Notes: a model not told the origin generated them from the letters alone. Numbered from the stretch's first letter, positions 11,581 through 21,955 are shown. The stretch: 64,000 nt of DNA from Diabrotica undecimpunctata (GCF_040954645.1 NC_092808.1:15987883-16051882); one strand, 5' to 3'. Numbers and translations: made by a program.

Positions 11581-11730
11581 GTTAAATGTGTACTGGAACC
11601 AGTCTCTTAAATTGCGCAGCCAAGATATACGTCGTCTCCCCACGCTTCGTTTGCCCTGAATCTTTCCTTGGATAATTAACTGGAACAATCGGTACTTTTT
11701 CCCTCTCATCACATGACCAAAATATTCCAT
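11580..11730 (-). pseudogene. LINE A scrap fused in frame to the pogo ORF
   Basis: The first ~51 residues of the 297-codon frame starting at 11730 are LINE A tail, not transposase: YFGHVMRGKKYRLFQLI, QGKIQGKRSVGRRR, SWLRNLRDWFQYTF. They run without a stop into LTPIVIYDEAARKEID and the pogo HTH. The scrap replaces the normal N-terminus of the transposase, so the open frame is a chimera. Whether it was ever transcribed cannot be told. Confidence 0.75.
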
Positions 11731-12619
11731 AGAAAATAATTAAACTCTATTAAATAATAGTATAATAGGTGTAAATTGTAACATGTTAGAAACGACACCG
11801 CAGTTTGTGTTACAATCGACACCAAGTTAACCTATAAATAAGAAAGATGATTTTTGTATATATTATGCCCTTCATAGAAAAAGTTAGCTACAGTAAACGG
11901 AGGTAAAGATGTTAAAAATCAACAATTTGTGGCGCAACTAAAATTTACTTTTATGATGATGATAGAAACAAGTGACTCTAACTTGTGCAGTAGGTTACGG
12001 CTAACTCTGAAACTACAGTCGGTGGTGTGAGGCAGATATCCGTCTATGCATATTATTACATCTTGTTACAAATGACACCAGTCTCCCCTACGTCTCCAAA
12101 ATGTGTACGCATTTTGACGTTGAGTTCGCGGTTTTTAGTTTAATTGGTTTAAATTTTGTACTACTTTTGACGTAATAAATACCCTAATTACAAATTAAAT
12201 GAATATGACGTGTCCCTAGAGACGTGAGAAAACAGTAAACTGATTATTGTTAAACAATCAAAAACAGAAACATAATCAGAAACATAATCAGTACCCAAAT
12301 TATAAATAAAATGAATCATTTGGCACATGTGTGTTCGTTGTTGGTTTGTCGCTTTCCATGGATCGAGATAAGTATGCGATCAGTACGATGTAGAATATTT
12401 TTCAACGATCTGTACGCGTACGGTTCGCGAACAGTTCTGCTCGCAAATGTGTACCCGCCTTAATACAAACATTTTGTACAAGGGCGTCATCCAATCGGAA
12501 CTAACATCTTTAAGCATTTGTTGAAAAAGCAATTCAACTATAATTGAACTATTTCTGGTTTAACATATTTCTTTAACTTACTTACAGATTATGATTGTTA
12601 ATTGACAACTTACAACTTT

Positions 12620-12724
12620 ATATTCGCTAAAGTATGCCTAACAAACTTATTATCATAGAACAAAGAGGCACAAAACCAAGCAATATATCTTCTATACGTA
12701 GATCGTCATAAAGCATATAGACTA
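12620..12724 (+). pseudogene. LINE RT fragment, left half of a split gene
   Basis: Plus-strand codons read KLIIIEQRGTKPSN and, after a one-base shift, IYLLYVDRHKAYRL. This is RT motif A (LxxVDxxKAYD). The frame stops being LINE at 12724, where the palindromic element begins, and continues at 15270. Joining 12724 to 15277 keeps the frame and restores a plausible RT sequence order. Confidence 0.65.
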
Positions 12725-12908
12725 GGCGGGATCTGTAGAAATTCAGACCATAATGGACATTTTCCATAGGAAGCTATTTTTTTGCTGGGATCCCTTCAGG
12801 ATGTGCCCAATATCGATAATCACGATATGCGCCAGTCGCAAACCCTGTGCTAAAAAGTACAAAAAAATGAAGTTAATCCTTTAAATGTTTTCGACTTTCT
12901 AAACTTGA

Positions 12909-12912
<4 letters not shown>

Positions 12913-12972
<60 letters not shown>

Positions 12973-13038
12973 AGGATTTCCACAGTTTTCACTGTATTCC
13001 TTCACTCAACCGTGTTCTCCAATTTTTCCTGTTTAGCC
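12913..13038. mobile_element. Small (TA)n-led insertion in the left arm
   Basis: Comparison with the right arm shows that this segment interrupts CTTGACTTACAAGC. It is flanked by ACTTA at 12908-12912 and 13039-13043, a 5-bp duplication. It consists of about 29 TA units and roughly 65 bp containing TTCCACAGTTTTCACTGTA. It may be a fragment of a Penelope-like or other retroelement. Confidence 0.6.
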
Positions 13039-13350
13039 ACTTACAAGCTCCATATTCCGCCTAGAAAAACTTTTTAATATGTTTAAAACGTGTGCTAAAT
13101 TTTGTTAAGATCGGTCGGATAGGTTTTGCATAATAATTTTGCAATCCAGCCTACTGGAAAAAAATCGCAAATTTTCAAATTTATAGTAGGCCCTAAATAA
13201 GGCTCGCAGATAGTTGCAAATTTTTTTACATATAAAAAAAGACTCACACTTTCAAACGCTTTTTGTAAAATTCAAATCGGTTCACTAGGAGAGCCTAGAA
13301 AATTTTTTAAAGTTTTAAACATTTTTTAGGCTTATAAACAAATTGAATAA

Positions 13351-13863
13351 CTTTACGAGCTGCCACCAGCACAATCTGCAGCTGAGCAACACTCGCTTCG
13401 TGTATATTTCCAAGTACAGCAGTGGCTTGGAAATAACCTGAATGCTACTGAGTGGGGGTGGGAACTAACTGAAAATGGTCTTGAGCCATTACAAACTGAG
13501 CAGGTATTACTATCTGACTCATTATTCAGAAATATTAGTTGCAAATGTAAAAAACTTTGTACAAAAACATGCAGTTGTATCAAACATGGTCTCAAATGTT
13601 CTGACTATTGTCTTCACTGCAATGGTCAGACATGTAAAAATATCGAACACAGTAAAATATTGGAAGAAGTTGAACGAGATATGGATATGGAGTCGATGGA
13701 TTCCTTAGATTTTCTAGAGGCACACGATAAAGCTATAGATGAAGGAGAAGAAACATTCAATTTACAGATCGAGGATGAAAATATTGAAATGGAAAATGAA
13801 GGTTTTGAGGAAGAAATCAGACCTGAAGATTCTTGTCCTTCCAAAAAAAGAAAAAGACTTTAA
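13351..13863 (+). CDS. Cys-rich C-terminal segment of an uncharacterised arthropod protein
   Basis: An uninterrupted frame of 170 codons runs from a TAA at 13348 to the TAA at 13861. It begins ELPPAQSAAEQHSLRVYFQV, then QQWLGNNLNATEWGWEL, a linker, and a Cys cluster: ISCKCKKLC, CSCIKHGLKCS, CLHCNGQTCKN. An acidic tail follows (DMDMESMDSLDFLEAHDKA, EEETFNL-type repeats), ending in the basic SKKRKRL, which could be a nuclear signal. The block LPPT-AA-HS-RVY-QVQ-W-----WGW plus CxC...CS..C..C.g..C.N recurs in unnamed insect proteins, and a longer copy lies at 42392-43490. Function is unknown; the Cys pattern suggests zinc or DNA binding. There is no ATG near the start, and the coding begins exactly where the inverted repeat ends, so this looks like a captured gene segment. 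An upstream exon cannot be excluded. Confidence 0.6.
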   Translation, partial: LYELPPAQSAAEQHSLRVYFQVQQWLGNNLNATEWGWELTENGLEPLQTEQVLLSDSLFRNISCKCKKLCTKTCSCIKHGLKCSDYCLHCNGQTCKNIEHSKILEEVERDMDMESMDSLDFLEAHDKAIDEGEETFNLQIEDENIEMENEGFEEEIRPEDSCPSKKRKRL

Positions 13864-14558
13864 AAAAATTATTGAAGATTGAGTCAAAATAAAGTTTATT
13901 TATGAAAAAAAAATTTTTTTTTCGTTCGCCTTTGTTTTAACAATTTAAATTATTTATTAACAATTTATAAATACATATTTGTTTACTAAAAGTAACAATT
14001 TACTTCAATGTATAAATTGCAAGCTCAAAAAAAATACATGAAGAAAAAATGCAATTACTTGTTTAACATACAATAGTTTATTGCAAATTTCCCAATTTTC
14101 AATTAAAAATGCTATTTGAAAATATGATATTTAAAATCCTTGTCGTCCGAGACATCGATTCAAAAAAAAGAGCAAAATTGGTTAACAAAAAGCCGAGATA
14201 ATGCAATTTTTAGCGCGCGCTATGATTTTGAACTCGCCGATTCACATTTCGAGTGAATGTCCCCCACCACCACCTCTCATGCATTCCGAGCGACATTTTA
14301 CGCGAAAACTGTTTTTTATTTATCTTTTTTATGGATGTTGCCATGAAGCGCATTACGTAAAACTTTTCATATTAAAAGTATTTGACAAGACGAGGGTATT
14401 TGTTTAAAAACGAGCCCTCTATCACTTATGGTTACACGGCAAATGTATGCCAACTTTAACCTTCAATATCTCAGCAACCAGTAAGCCGAATGTATTTTTT
14501 TTAAGAAGCGTCTTTTAATGTTCTTTGGGTGTATAAATCTTGAAATTGATATGTTTAA
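13864..14558. other. Non-coding centre of the palindromic element
   Basis: AT-rich sequence after the Cys-rich frame. An AATAAA-like signal (AAAATAAAG, 13888) lies just after the stop. A slightly GC-richer patch at 14210-14300 (GCGCGCTATG, CCCCCACCACCACC) has no supported frame. Confidence 0.4.
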
Positions 14559-15269
14559 AGCTCGTAAAGTTATTCAATTTGTTTATAAGCCTAATATATA
14601 TAAAAAATGTTTAAAACTTAAAAAAAATTTCTAGGCTCTCCTAGTGAACCGATTTGAATTTTACAAAAAGCGTTTGAAAGTTTGAGCCTTCCTTTATGTG
14701 TAAAAAAATTTGCAACTATCTGAGGGCCTTATTTAGGGCCTACTATAAATTTGAAAATTTGCGATTTTTTTCCAGTAGGCTGGGTTGCAAAATTAATATG
14801 CAAAACCTATTAGACCGATCTTAACAAAATTTAGCACACGTTTTAAACATATTAAAAGGTTTTTCTAGGCGGAATATGGAGCTTGTAAGTCAAGTTTAGA
14901 AAGTCGAAAACATTTAAAGGATTAACTTTATTTTTTTGTACTTTTTTTTTCCAGTTATTGCTATTTTTTTAACAATAAACATTAAATTTTTAATTTCTAA
15001 CTAACGAAATATTGTGTAAAATTGAATAACGAAACTTTTAACTTCGTATAATTTTTTCTCTAAGATCAATATTTTCCGAATTATAAACGAAAATAGGAGC
15101 AAAAAAATGAGAAATTTTCAATTGTTTTCAGATTTTTTAAAAATAAAAATTTAGCACAGGGTTTGCGACTGGCGCATATCGTGATTATCGATATTGGGCA
15201 TATCCTGAAGTGATTCCAGCAAAAAAATAGCTTCCTATGGAAAATGTCCAATCCAAAACAGATCCCGCC

Positions 15270-15501
15270 TAGACTAATACGGCAATTAACCACAACAAAA
15301 ACTATGGAAAGCTTTAAAAAAATTAACATTAGCGTAACTTTAATCAAGGCCGTGCAAGAACTGTATAAAAATAGCACAAGAGAAATAAAGGTAGGCCACA
15401 AGATATCCAAAGGATTTGTGCTAAACAAAGGAGTTAAAAAAGGATGTTGTCTGTCTCCGACTTTGTTTAAGTTCTACTTAGACCAAGCACTGAAGACGTG
15501 A
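15270..15501 (+). pseudogene. LINE RT fragment, right half of the split gene
   Basis: After the TAGACTA repeat the frame reads MESFKKINISVTLIKAVQEL, YKNSTREIKVG, then GVKKGCCLSPTLFKFYLDQA, the RT block between motif A and the YADD motif. It ends in TGA at 15499. It continues the left half at 12620-12724. The YADD motif and everything after it are missing, so the LINE was already 3' deleted or decayed. Confidence 0.75.
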
Positions 15502-15803
15502 AAAAGAAAATGTAGTAGTATAGGAATATTATTATTATATATATATTATATATATATTATATATATTATTTAAGTAAAAATAGGTATTGTCAGTATATGA
15601 CGTCAGTAACTCCATTTATAGCTGGTACCTTTAGTTTTGTTCTACTTGTAAATGTACATTAAAAACTAGAAAAAAACTAACTGTATTAGCTATAATGGAG
15701 TTATTGATCGTAGGTATTGATAATACATATTTTCAATTAAATAATAAATTCTATAAACAAATTTTGGTCTAGCAATAGTCTCTGCTTTATTTTCATTATT
15801 AGC

Positions 15804-15847
<44 letters not shown>

Positions 15848-16110
15848 AAGATTTTGAAACAAATATTATCTCATAACTGGTGGAGCTTTGCCGTAATCTC
15901 CACCAATTGTTGGGGGAAAGCTTATTAAATTCCTTTCCCCAGTGGGTACAGTACCAAATATTTAGGACCATGGAACTATTAAAGATATTCCTTCGGTATA
16001 TGTAAGCAGAATTTACGGTGATGATTCTCTGAATTTCCTATATTAATTATCACCGGTTTAATATTTTCCTGCAAATTGTCCACCGCAAACACTTTTTCTT
16101 CTAAGCTCTT
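15502..16110. other. TA microsatellites, unassigned sequence
   Basis: TA-rich runs lie at 15535-15575 and 15807-15844. Between 15850 and 15970 a minus-strand frame (GKEFNKLSPNNWWRLRQSST) covers GC-richer DNA with a small hairpin (GGGGGAAAGC ... CCTTTCCCC). I cannot assign it. Confidence 0.3.
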
Positions 16111-16129
16111 GACGTGGTTTACATAATTA

Positions 16130-17020
16130 TGCCACTGCTCTTTAGATACGCGTTGGTATCATCTCAATCGGGTTCAGCTCGCAATGGTAAGGCAGCAGTC
16201 TCAAAATCTTAACGCCATATTTTTCCGCAATTGTTTCAATTTTATACTTGTCGTACTTCGAAGAAAATGTTTTTTTCGATTAATCAATTATAAATTTACC
16301 TTTTGTTTCACAATTTTTTTGGGAAATCAAATTTGCGGGAGTGGTATGCGGAGAATTAACGTCTTCTCAAACCATTTTTCATATAGATCCCCGTTTATTT
16401 CTTCGTGGTAATTAGTAGTTCCCTTCTTGGCCAAGAAAGTTAATTCGGCCATGCTACAAAAGCAGTTTTGCTTTCAGTATAAAGAAGAACAAACTGAGGA
16501 CCTCTTTGGGCTGGTGCTTCCTGCTTTTATGAAGGCATCTGGTGGATTCTTGATCATTGCGTCCCTCCATTTCTTTTTGACTGAAGCACCGACGTTAGTC
16601 CAAAACTCATCGGTATAAACAAGGTTTACATTATCCTTTTTCCTCAATGTTTTTATTTGTCTGCGGTACTTGTATCTTCAGGATATGAGAACCTTTCTTT
16701 CCGTCATTATCGAATCTCAACCTCTTTTGTCATATTCGAGACCCTGTCATTTAGTAGCCTACAAAATGTGGTTTTTGAAAAAGCTGGTAGGTCCTCATCA
16801 TCCTTCACTCTGTTCATTATGCTGTAGACGGTTGGTGGTATGTTTTACAAAAAAAAAATCATGGACAATGTTCCTTATTCGAGATTTCACTCCCTCATCA
16901 TAAGTATTCTCACGTGAATTGGACTGGAAACTCTTGTTCTTCCTTTTTTCCTTGTAAAATTTATTTTCAAGAACTGTCCAGCAGTTCAAGACTGCTTTTT
17001 ATTTTGCAATTCTTGCACAT
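16130..17020 (-). pseudogene. DDE transposase relic (IS630/Tc1-mariner type)
   Basis: Minus-strand pieces in shifting frames give QLVYTDEFWTNVGASVKKKW (the Asp after YT), IKNPPDAFIKAGST, MAELTFLAKKGTTNYHEEIN, GDLYEKWFEKTL, then IETIAEKYGVKILRLLPYHC and ELNPIE with the final Glu. A second member of this family, at 50145-50645, shows the same ending (LRLPPYHCELNPIELIW). The order D ... D ... E fits a mariner-like DDE_3 enzyme. Many stops make it inert. The 5' end near 17020 is not defined. Confidence 0.65.
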
Positions 17021-17327
17021 ATCTCCTCTGTAAATAAAAGATTTACCTTATTATCTGAGTGCTATTCAATATTTTGCTTTCTATGAAAGCCTCCTTGAAT
17101 TCATATATTAAGTTACAGATACCGTAGAAGAATGTATCGTGAAGGATATAGACGGTAACCAACCCTTTAATGAAATAACTTCAGATGAAAAGCAGCCAAC
17201 TAAAATATTAAAAATTATAGTCAAAAATAATCTCATTCTCTGTTTTTCAAATTTTAGTCTAGCACTAAGAACTATTTTAACCTTGCCTGTGTTTGTTGCT
17301 TCAGGTAAAAGAAGTTCCAGTAAATGA

Positions 17328-17759
17328 AAAATTATTAAAAATTACCAGTACGTTCTGCTCGATTACATATATACAGGCAAAATATCAGCAAAAATAGCCA
17401 AACACATAAAAAAGAAAGGAATAACACCAGCTTTCACAACAAACAACAACTTAGGCAAATATATTAAAAACAACAAGAGACAAAATAAAAAGCACTTACA
17501 CAGTGGTGTATACAAACTTAAATGTGGCGACTGCCCAAAAACTTACATCGGTCAAACTGGTAGAAATTTTAATAAACGAATAGCAGATCATAAAAGGGCT
17601 TTCAAAGATAGCAAAACAGATTCTACATACGTACTTTACCTTCTAGCTCATAATCATTCTTTTAATGACGAATTTCAAATTCTTTACATTCAAAATAAAG
17701 GCCTTAAGCTATCTTTGTTAGAATCTATGGAAATTAACAAATTAAAAAACACAACTTGA
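17328..17759 (+). pseudogene. Penelope-like element, GIY-YIG endonuclease domain
   Basis: An open frame without ATG (144 codons from the TGA at 17325) reads DYIYTGKISAKIAKHIKKK, a linker, then the endonuclease: SGVYKLKCGDCPKTYIGQTG, RNFNKRIADHKRAF, LLAHNHSFNDEFQIL, LSLLESMEINKLK. GVYKLKC/TYIGQTG is the GIY-YIG signature with the Cys pair (CGDC) seen in Penelope-like elements, followed by R, H and the catalytic E in LLESMEI. The domain nicks target DNA for retrotransposition. The reverse transcriptase expected upstream is absent, so the copy is 5' truncated; the domain itself is intact. Confidence 0.85.
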
Positions 17760-17960
17760 GACAAACAGTTCTTCCCTCCTTAACCTGTTTCATTAAAGAC
17801 TATAAAGTGTAAAGGCATGTCAAAAATAGATCATTTGAGAAAGGTACTCTGCCGAAATAGCTATAGTGATAAGATTTTATAAGAAATTTTGTGGAAGTTT
17901 TGAAAACAAAGTTTTCAGTGTTTTATTGTTACATAAAATGAATTTCCATGAAGTAACGGT
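17760..17960 (+). other. Penelope-like 3' tail with GAAA hairpin
   Basis: Downstream of the GIY-YIG frame, TTTGAGAAAGGTAC-TCT-GCCGAAATAGC (17841-17868) has the arrangement of the hammerhead-like motif in Penelope termini: a GA-rich box, a short stem, then GAAA. The stem is weak (GGTA with loop, GCC) and the cleavage side is not conserved, so it is a relic at best. Confidence 0.35.
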
Positions 17961-18059
17961 CGAATCCATCAATTATTAAAAATAACTTCAAAATTATTAT
18001 GGCACAAAAAAAAACATACAGATTTGGCCATGATCTCTTTCGAATCCTAATTCTTCAGT

Positions 18060-18325
18060 GTCAAAACAGTTAAATATCGCAAACTTGAATACTTTGGCCA
18101 TGTTATGAGCCACCCAGAGAGATATAATATACTCCATTTAATAATACAAGGCAAGGTAGACGGAAGAAAAGGGCCAGGTCGAAGAAGAACGTCATGGCTT
18201 AGAAACCTGAGAGATTGGTTTAAAAGATCCTCAGCATCTCTTTTCCGAGCTGCCGTCAACAAAATTACTATAGCCAACTTGATAGCCAATGCTCGGTAAT
18301 CGAGCTCGGCACATGAAGAAGAAGA
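18060..18325 (+). pseudogene. LINE A 3' end with (GAA)n tail
   Basis: The frame reads RKLEYFGHVMSHPERYNILH, LIIQGKVDGRKGPGRRR, TSWLRNLRDWFKRSSASLFR, AAVNKITIANLIANAR-stop and ends in a GAAGAAGAAGAAG tract. It is the same C-terminal block as in the nested copy at 24.3 kb and is truncated 5' at VKTVKYRK. The stop is in the family's normal position. Confidence 0.8.
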
Positions 18326-18329
18326 AGAT

Positions 18330-19270
18330 TGAATACTTTTGATTTGTATTTCTAATTATAAAATGTCTATTTTTATGTAAAAGATTATATTTTTGTTTTT
18401 TAATATCTTGGTAAAGTATTTTTTCACTGGCCAATAGATAAACTTTTTCATTTCAAATTTTATTGGTATTTTTATAAGTGTTTTATTTTTTATTCTTAGA
18501 CAAGTAGATAAGTTATGCCATCGTTAAGAATTAACAAAAATATGAAACATTTTCTCTAGAGGGCCGCACATTAAGTATTTGCAAGCGGCGACCAACTCTC
18601 TAGGATCGGCTCTGATTAAGATGCCACAAGAAAATAGCTTTAGAACAATATTACAATCAAGTTCAAGTTCATTACAATCGAGTTAATTAATTTATTTTTA
18701 GTTTCTTGAGAAATAAAATAGTAGCCTTTTAGATCATAAGTAAAGATGGCAGATATTATAATATAGCATGTATGTGGTATTAGGAAAATTAAATTGCGTT
18801 ATCGTATAATCTCTAGTAATAAAACTTCAAGGACTTTATAACAATAACCAAATGCTAAGTGCCAATAACACATAAAAACTGTGTACATAAAAGTAGATTA
18901 ATTCCTCGTATACGAGTATTATACAAGGTGACCGGACGAAAACAAAACAGAGGCATTATCCAGGAACTTCGACAACATTTTTGAAAAACCAAGCTACAGA
19001 TTAATTGATGTACTTTCATCCTTAAGTCAGGATAAGAATTACCCCAACATTGTTTAATGGGAATGAGAATCAAATAAGACATTGTTTAAAAGCCCTTGTA
19101 ATTCCCTATATATTGGTCCTTTAAATTCGGTTCAGTCCTTTAGTTGACTTGTTAAAAAAAAATACGTTTTAAAATTAATATTTTTAGCTGAATGCTTATT
19201 TCTTAGTTGACCAAATGATGAAACTAATGACCTTACTAATGAACATTAAATATAAGAAAAAATTTTCATA
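18330..19270. other. No gene recognised
   Basis: AT-rich DNA. CAGAGCCGATCCTAGAGAG (complement of 18595-18613) resembles a hAT-like terminus but has no partner nearby. Other frames are short and unsupported. Confidence 0.3.
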
Positions 19271-19274
19271 TACA

Positions 19275-21377
19275 CTAATGCCCAAAATTAACGTACCACC
19301 TTAAATGTACCAAAAGTTTGAAGCTATTTTTCTTCTGAACGAATAATTATATTTTGATGATGTTTTTTCCATATTATAGGTCTATTCCTAGTAAATCAAT
19401 GTATTTATGTTTTCTGAAAAATATCAACGTTTTACCCGTATACGGGGTGTAAAAATAAAGTTGTGTTTTTTCATAGTTTTTGCAACACCCTGTGGAATTT
19501 ATTAGAAATAAACGCTACATCTTATTATTATTTTGAGATAAATTTGTTCTTTCTTAAGATTTTCGTGAGAAAATTATCTCGGTATCTCTTTTATCAAAGA
19601 TTATACAGAACTTTAAATGCAACAAGTTTTTATCAACATTTAAAGCAAAGAAAACATTACTTACATAAACTTTATTGACATTTAATACAATTAAAGCCTA
19701 AGAAAATATAACCTAAATATTCTTTAACAATTGCGCTTTCCCAAAAACACTTAATAACGAATATTTCCACCTCTACATCTAATTACTTCTTCACAGCGGC
19801 GAGGCATACTTAAAATTAAGCGGCGTATTTGGTCTTGATCAATTGGATCCCAAACTTCTCTCACCATAACTTCTGTGTCGTCAAGACAGACATGAGATAC
19901 AAATTCTAATTAAAAGAAAATTATTTCCTATGTAAGGAGCAAATGAAACTACATGGGTAGACAAAATGTCTAATATACCTTTCACCTGTTAAGAAATCTC
20001 TTCGTAAAGCAACAATGTCCGTTTGCGCTGTAAGAGATATTCCTCCCCAAACCATTACAGATTTAACATTGAATAAAGTAATTGGTCGTATATTACACTG
20101 TGCGTAGCGTTCTCTTGGCCGTCGATTAACTCTCACATTGAGCTAGATAACCAATACCACAGTTGTACACATGTTGTTCAGCAGTGAACAACACGTACTT
20201 CCAGTCATCAACATTTCAGTCAAGGTGCTCTCTGGAAAATTGTAATCTACTTCTACAATGATTTACGTTTAAAGCTCTGACTGGTATCCTTATTTGCAGA
20301 TCTTGTTCAGCGAGACGCCTTTATAATATAGTGTTTCTACTCATTTGAATATTATGAATATTTGTCACTTGTATTTGTGAATGTCTCATTGTGAGAAAAC
20401 GTTCTCTTATAGCACGAAGCCTGATAAACTGATCTTGTCGTGGTGTTGTAAGTTTTTCTCTTCCTAATCCACGCCGTTTCGTATGGTCGTTTGTTTCTCG
20501 AAAACGTTGAATGACTCCTGATATTGTAGTATAAAATACCCCTAAACTCAAGCCTATTTCATGATAACTTAAGCCTACATCAGCTAAATTAATTGCCTGA
20601 ACACATTCATCTTGGCTCAGATTTCTTGAAATTGAATGTTGAATTTTTACAATTCAATAAAGTCACGTTACGCTTTGAACGTACTTTTCTTTTTTGATAA
20701 TAAAGATATCGAGGTTTTTTTTATGAAAATGTTGAAAAAAAATATGAAACTTTTTTAAAGTATTAAGATTAAGATGTAGCATTTGCTTTAAGTAAATTCC
20801 ACAGGGTGTCGCAAAATAAGATGAAAAATCAAATTTATTTTTACACCCCATATCTAGGTGAAATGTTGACACTTCCCAGAAAACAATAATACGGTAATTA
20901 CTTGGAAATAGGTCTGCAATGAGCAAAAAAATTTATTGAAATCCAATCAAGGATACACAAGAAAAATAGCTTAATAATTATGGTAGAGTTGAGGTCGGGC
21001 GTTAATTTTGGAGAGTAAAAAATCACGCAATGCTTTGAACATACTTTTCTTTTTTGGTAATAAACGTATCGTAATGATTTTTTTACCAAAATGTGAAGAA
21101 AGAATGAAGCGATCTTAAAATATTAATAACATGTAGCGTTTATTTCTAATACATTCCACCGGGTGTTGCAAAATTAGATGAAAAAACATAACTTTATTTT
21201 TACACCCTGTATATAAGTAAAACGTTGACATTTCTTAAAAAAAATTAATAGAGTCATTAACTAGAAATATACCTACAATGTGAAAAATAAATCATGGAAA
21301 TTCAATTAAGGGTTCAGAAGAAATATAGTTTTAAAATCATGGTCCTTTTTATGGTGGTATGTTAATTTTGGAGAGTA
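19275..21377. mobile_element. Tc1-like transposon with duplicated right terminus
   Basis: The left end (from about 19278) contains CCAAAATTAACGTACCACC. Its complement recurs at the right as GTTAATTTTGGAGAGTA, once ending at 21017 and once at 21377. Each ~350-bp right copy also contains the ACACCC / TTTGCAACACCC-TGTGGAATTTATT block seen near 19445-19505 on the left. TIRs of roughly 200-250 bp thus frame a Tc1 transposase relic (19756-20640), and the right one exists twice in tandem (about 20660-21017 and 21020-21377). The copies have diverged by point changes. Confidence 0.6.
19756..20640 (-). pseudogene. Tc1-like transposase relic
   Basis: From 20551 down the frame gives the N-terminal HTH region (LGVFYTTISGVIQRFRETN, GLGREKLTTPRQDQFIRL, MSRNTIL). 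Then 20136 down gives the DDE core (RPRERYAQCNIRP, SVMVWGGISLTAQTDIVALR). Near 19900-19788 comes the C-terminus (VREVWDPIDQDQIRRLILSM, PRRCEEVIRCRGGNIRY-stop). These are the hallmarks of Tc1 enzymes (GRPR-type hook, VMVWGGIS, LISMPRRC-VI---G). The DNARPHT/SPDLNPIE catalytic stretch is missing, through a deletion between 19990 and 19900. Confidence 0.75.
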
Positions 21378-21379
21378 GT

Positions 21380-21955
21380 ATATTTAACATACTTGCAAAT
21401 TGGTCGTATTTGAAAGATTATTGTAAATTAAAAACGTCTGTTTCGTTTTAACAGGCAGCAAACAATAATCGCAAAACGACAATTATCAATGCTTTGTAGT
21501 TTCACGTCGGCCTAAGTACTGTGTTTACATGATAATGCATTAGCAATATACCGTTTTCTCCGACAAAAGGAAAAAATAAAATGCTACTATCTTATTTATA
21601 TTCCATCCACCAGATTATAGAAAGGAAACAGTCGCACGTTTGCGTATACCACAACGTGATCAATTTTTTTTATTCGTTTCTTGCACACAGAATGTAATGT
21701 AGCACATAAACATTTGAATCGAATCGTTTGCTGTCGCTTTTTATATATTATAAGAAAATACTTTCACCTGTTCATTTTATGGAAATATCTCATGATAGAT
21801 TTGCATAAAAATTTGTAGGCTAAGAAGATAGTTGGCATTTCCGAAAATTCTTAAATGTTGGTCAGTCTCTGACGCACAAAATTAACATTTACAACATTCT
21901 AAAGTTCAACGGCCAGCTGGTTTTTCGTGTTTTGCCTAGTTTCTAGCATGATTTG
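21380..21955. other. No gene recognised
   Basis: AT-rich sequence between the Tc1 element and the target-site duplication of LINE B. Nothing is supported. Confidence 0.4.

Larger units (their letters stand above)
9646..12088. mobile_element. pogo/Tigger-type DNA transposon
   Basis: A 14-bp perfect inverted repeat, GGGGAGACTGGTGT at 9646-9659 and its complement at 12075-12088, brackets a minus-strand pogo-like transposase relic (9960-11580). A TA follows the right end. The expected TA at the left is not preserved (TG). The element sits inside the TAA-flanked TIR element. Roughly 2.4 kb is a usual size for an autonomous pogo element. Confidence 0.65.
9269..12460. mobile_element. TAA-flanked TIR element (PIF/Harbinger-like) with nested insert
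   Basis: Perfect 40-bp terminal inverted repeats at 9269-9308 and 12421-12460 start AGGCGGGTACACATTTGCGA. The flanks on both sides read TAA (9266-9268 and 12461-12463), a 3-bp duplication typical of PIF/Harbinger elements. A 504-bp relative with the same duplication lies at 42686-43189. Here the interior is split by a pogo element (9646-12088). A block containing AGAGACGTGAGAAAACAGT occurs on both sides of that insert (about 9538 and 12218), so the host copy was longer than, or a duplication of, the short form. No Harbinger transposase is present, so it was moved in trans. Confidence 0.75.
12725..15269. mobile_element. Palindromic (long-TIR/foldback) element with gene segment
   Basis: Long inverted repeats, left 12725-13361 and right 14559-15269, frame a unique centre of about 1.2 kb. 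The outermost bases read GGCGGGATCTG and its complement. The direct repeat TAGACTA (12718-12724 and 15270-15276) flanks the unit as a 7-bp target-site duplication. The insertion site is inside a LINE reverse transcriptase. The arms differ by indels: a (TA)n-led insert at 12913-13038 in the left arm, and about 190 bp near 14945-15145 present only in the right arm. The centre has one open frame (13351-13863, plus). There is no recognisable transposase, so the superfamily is unknown to me. Confidence 0.8.
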
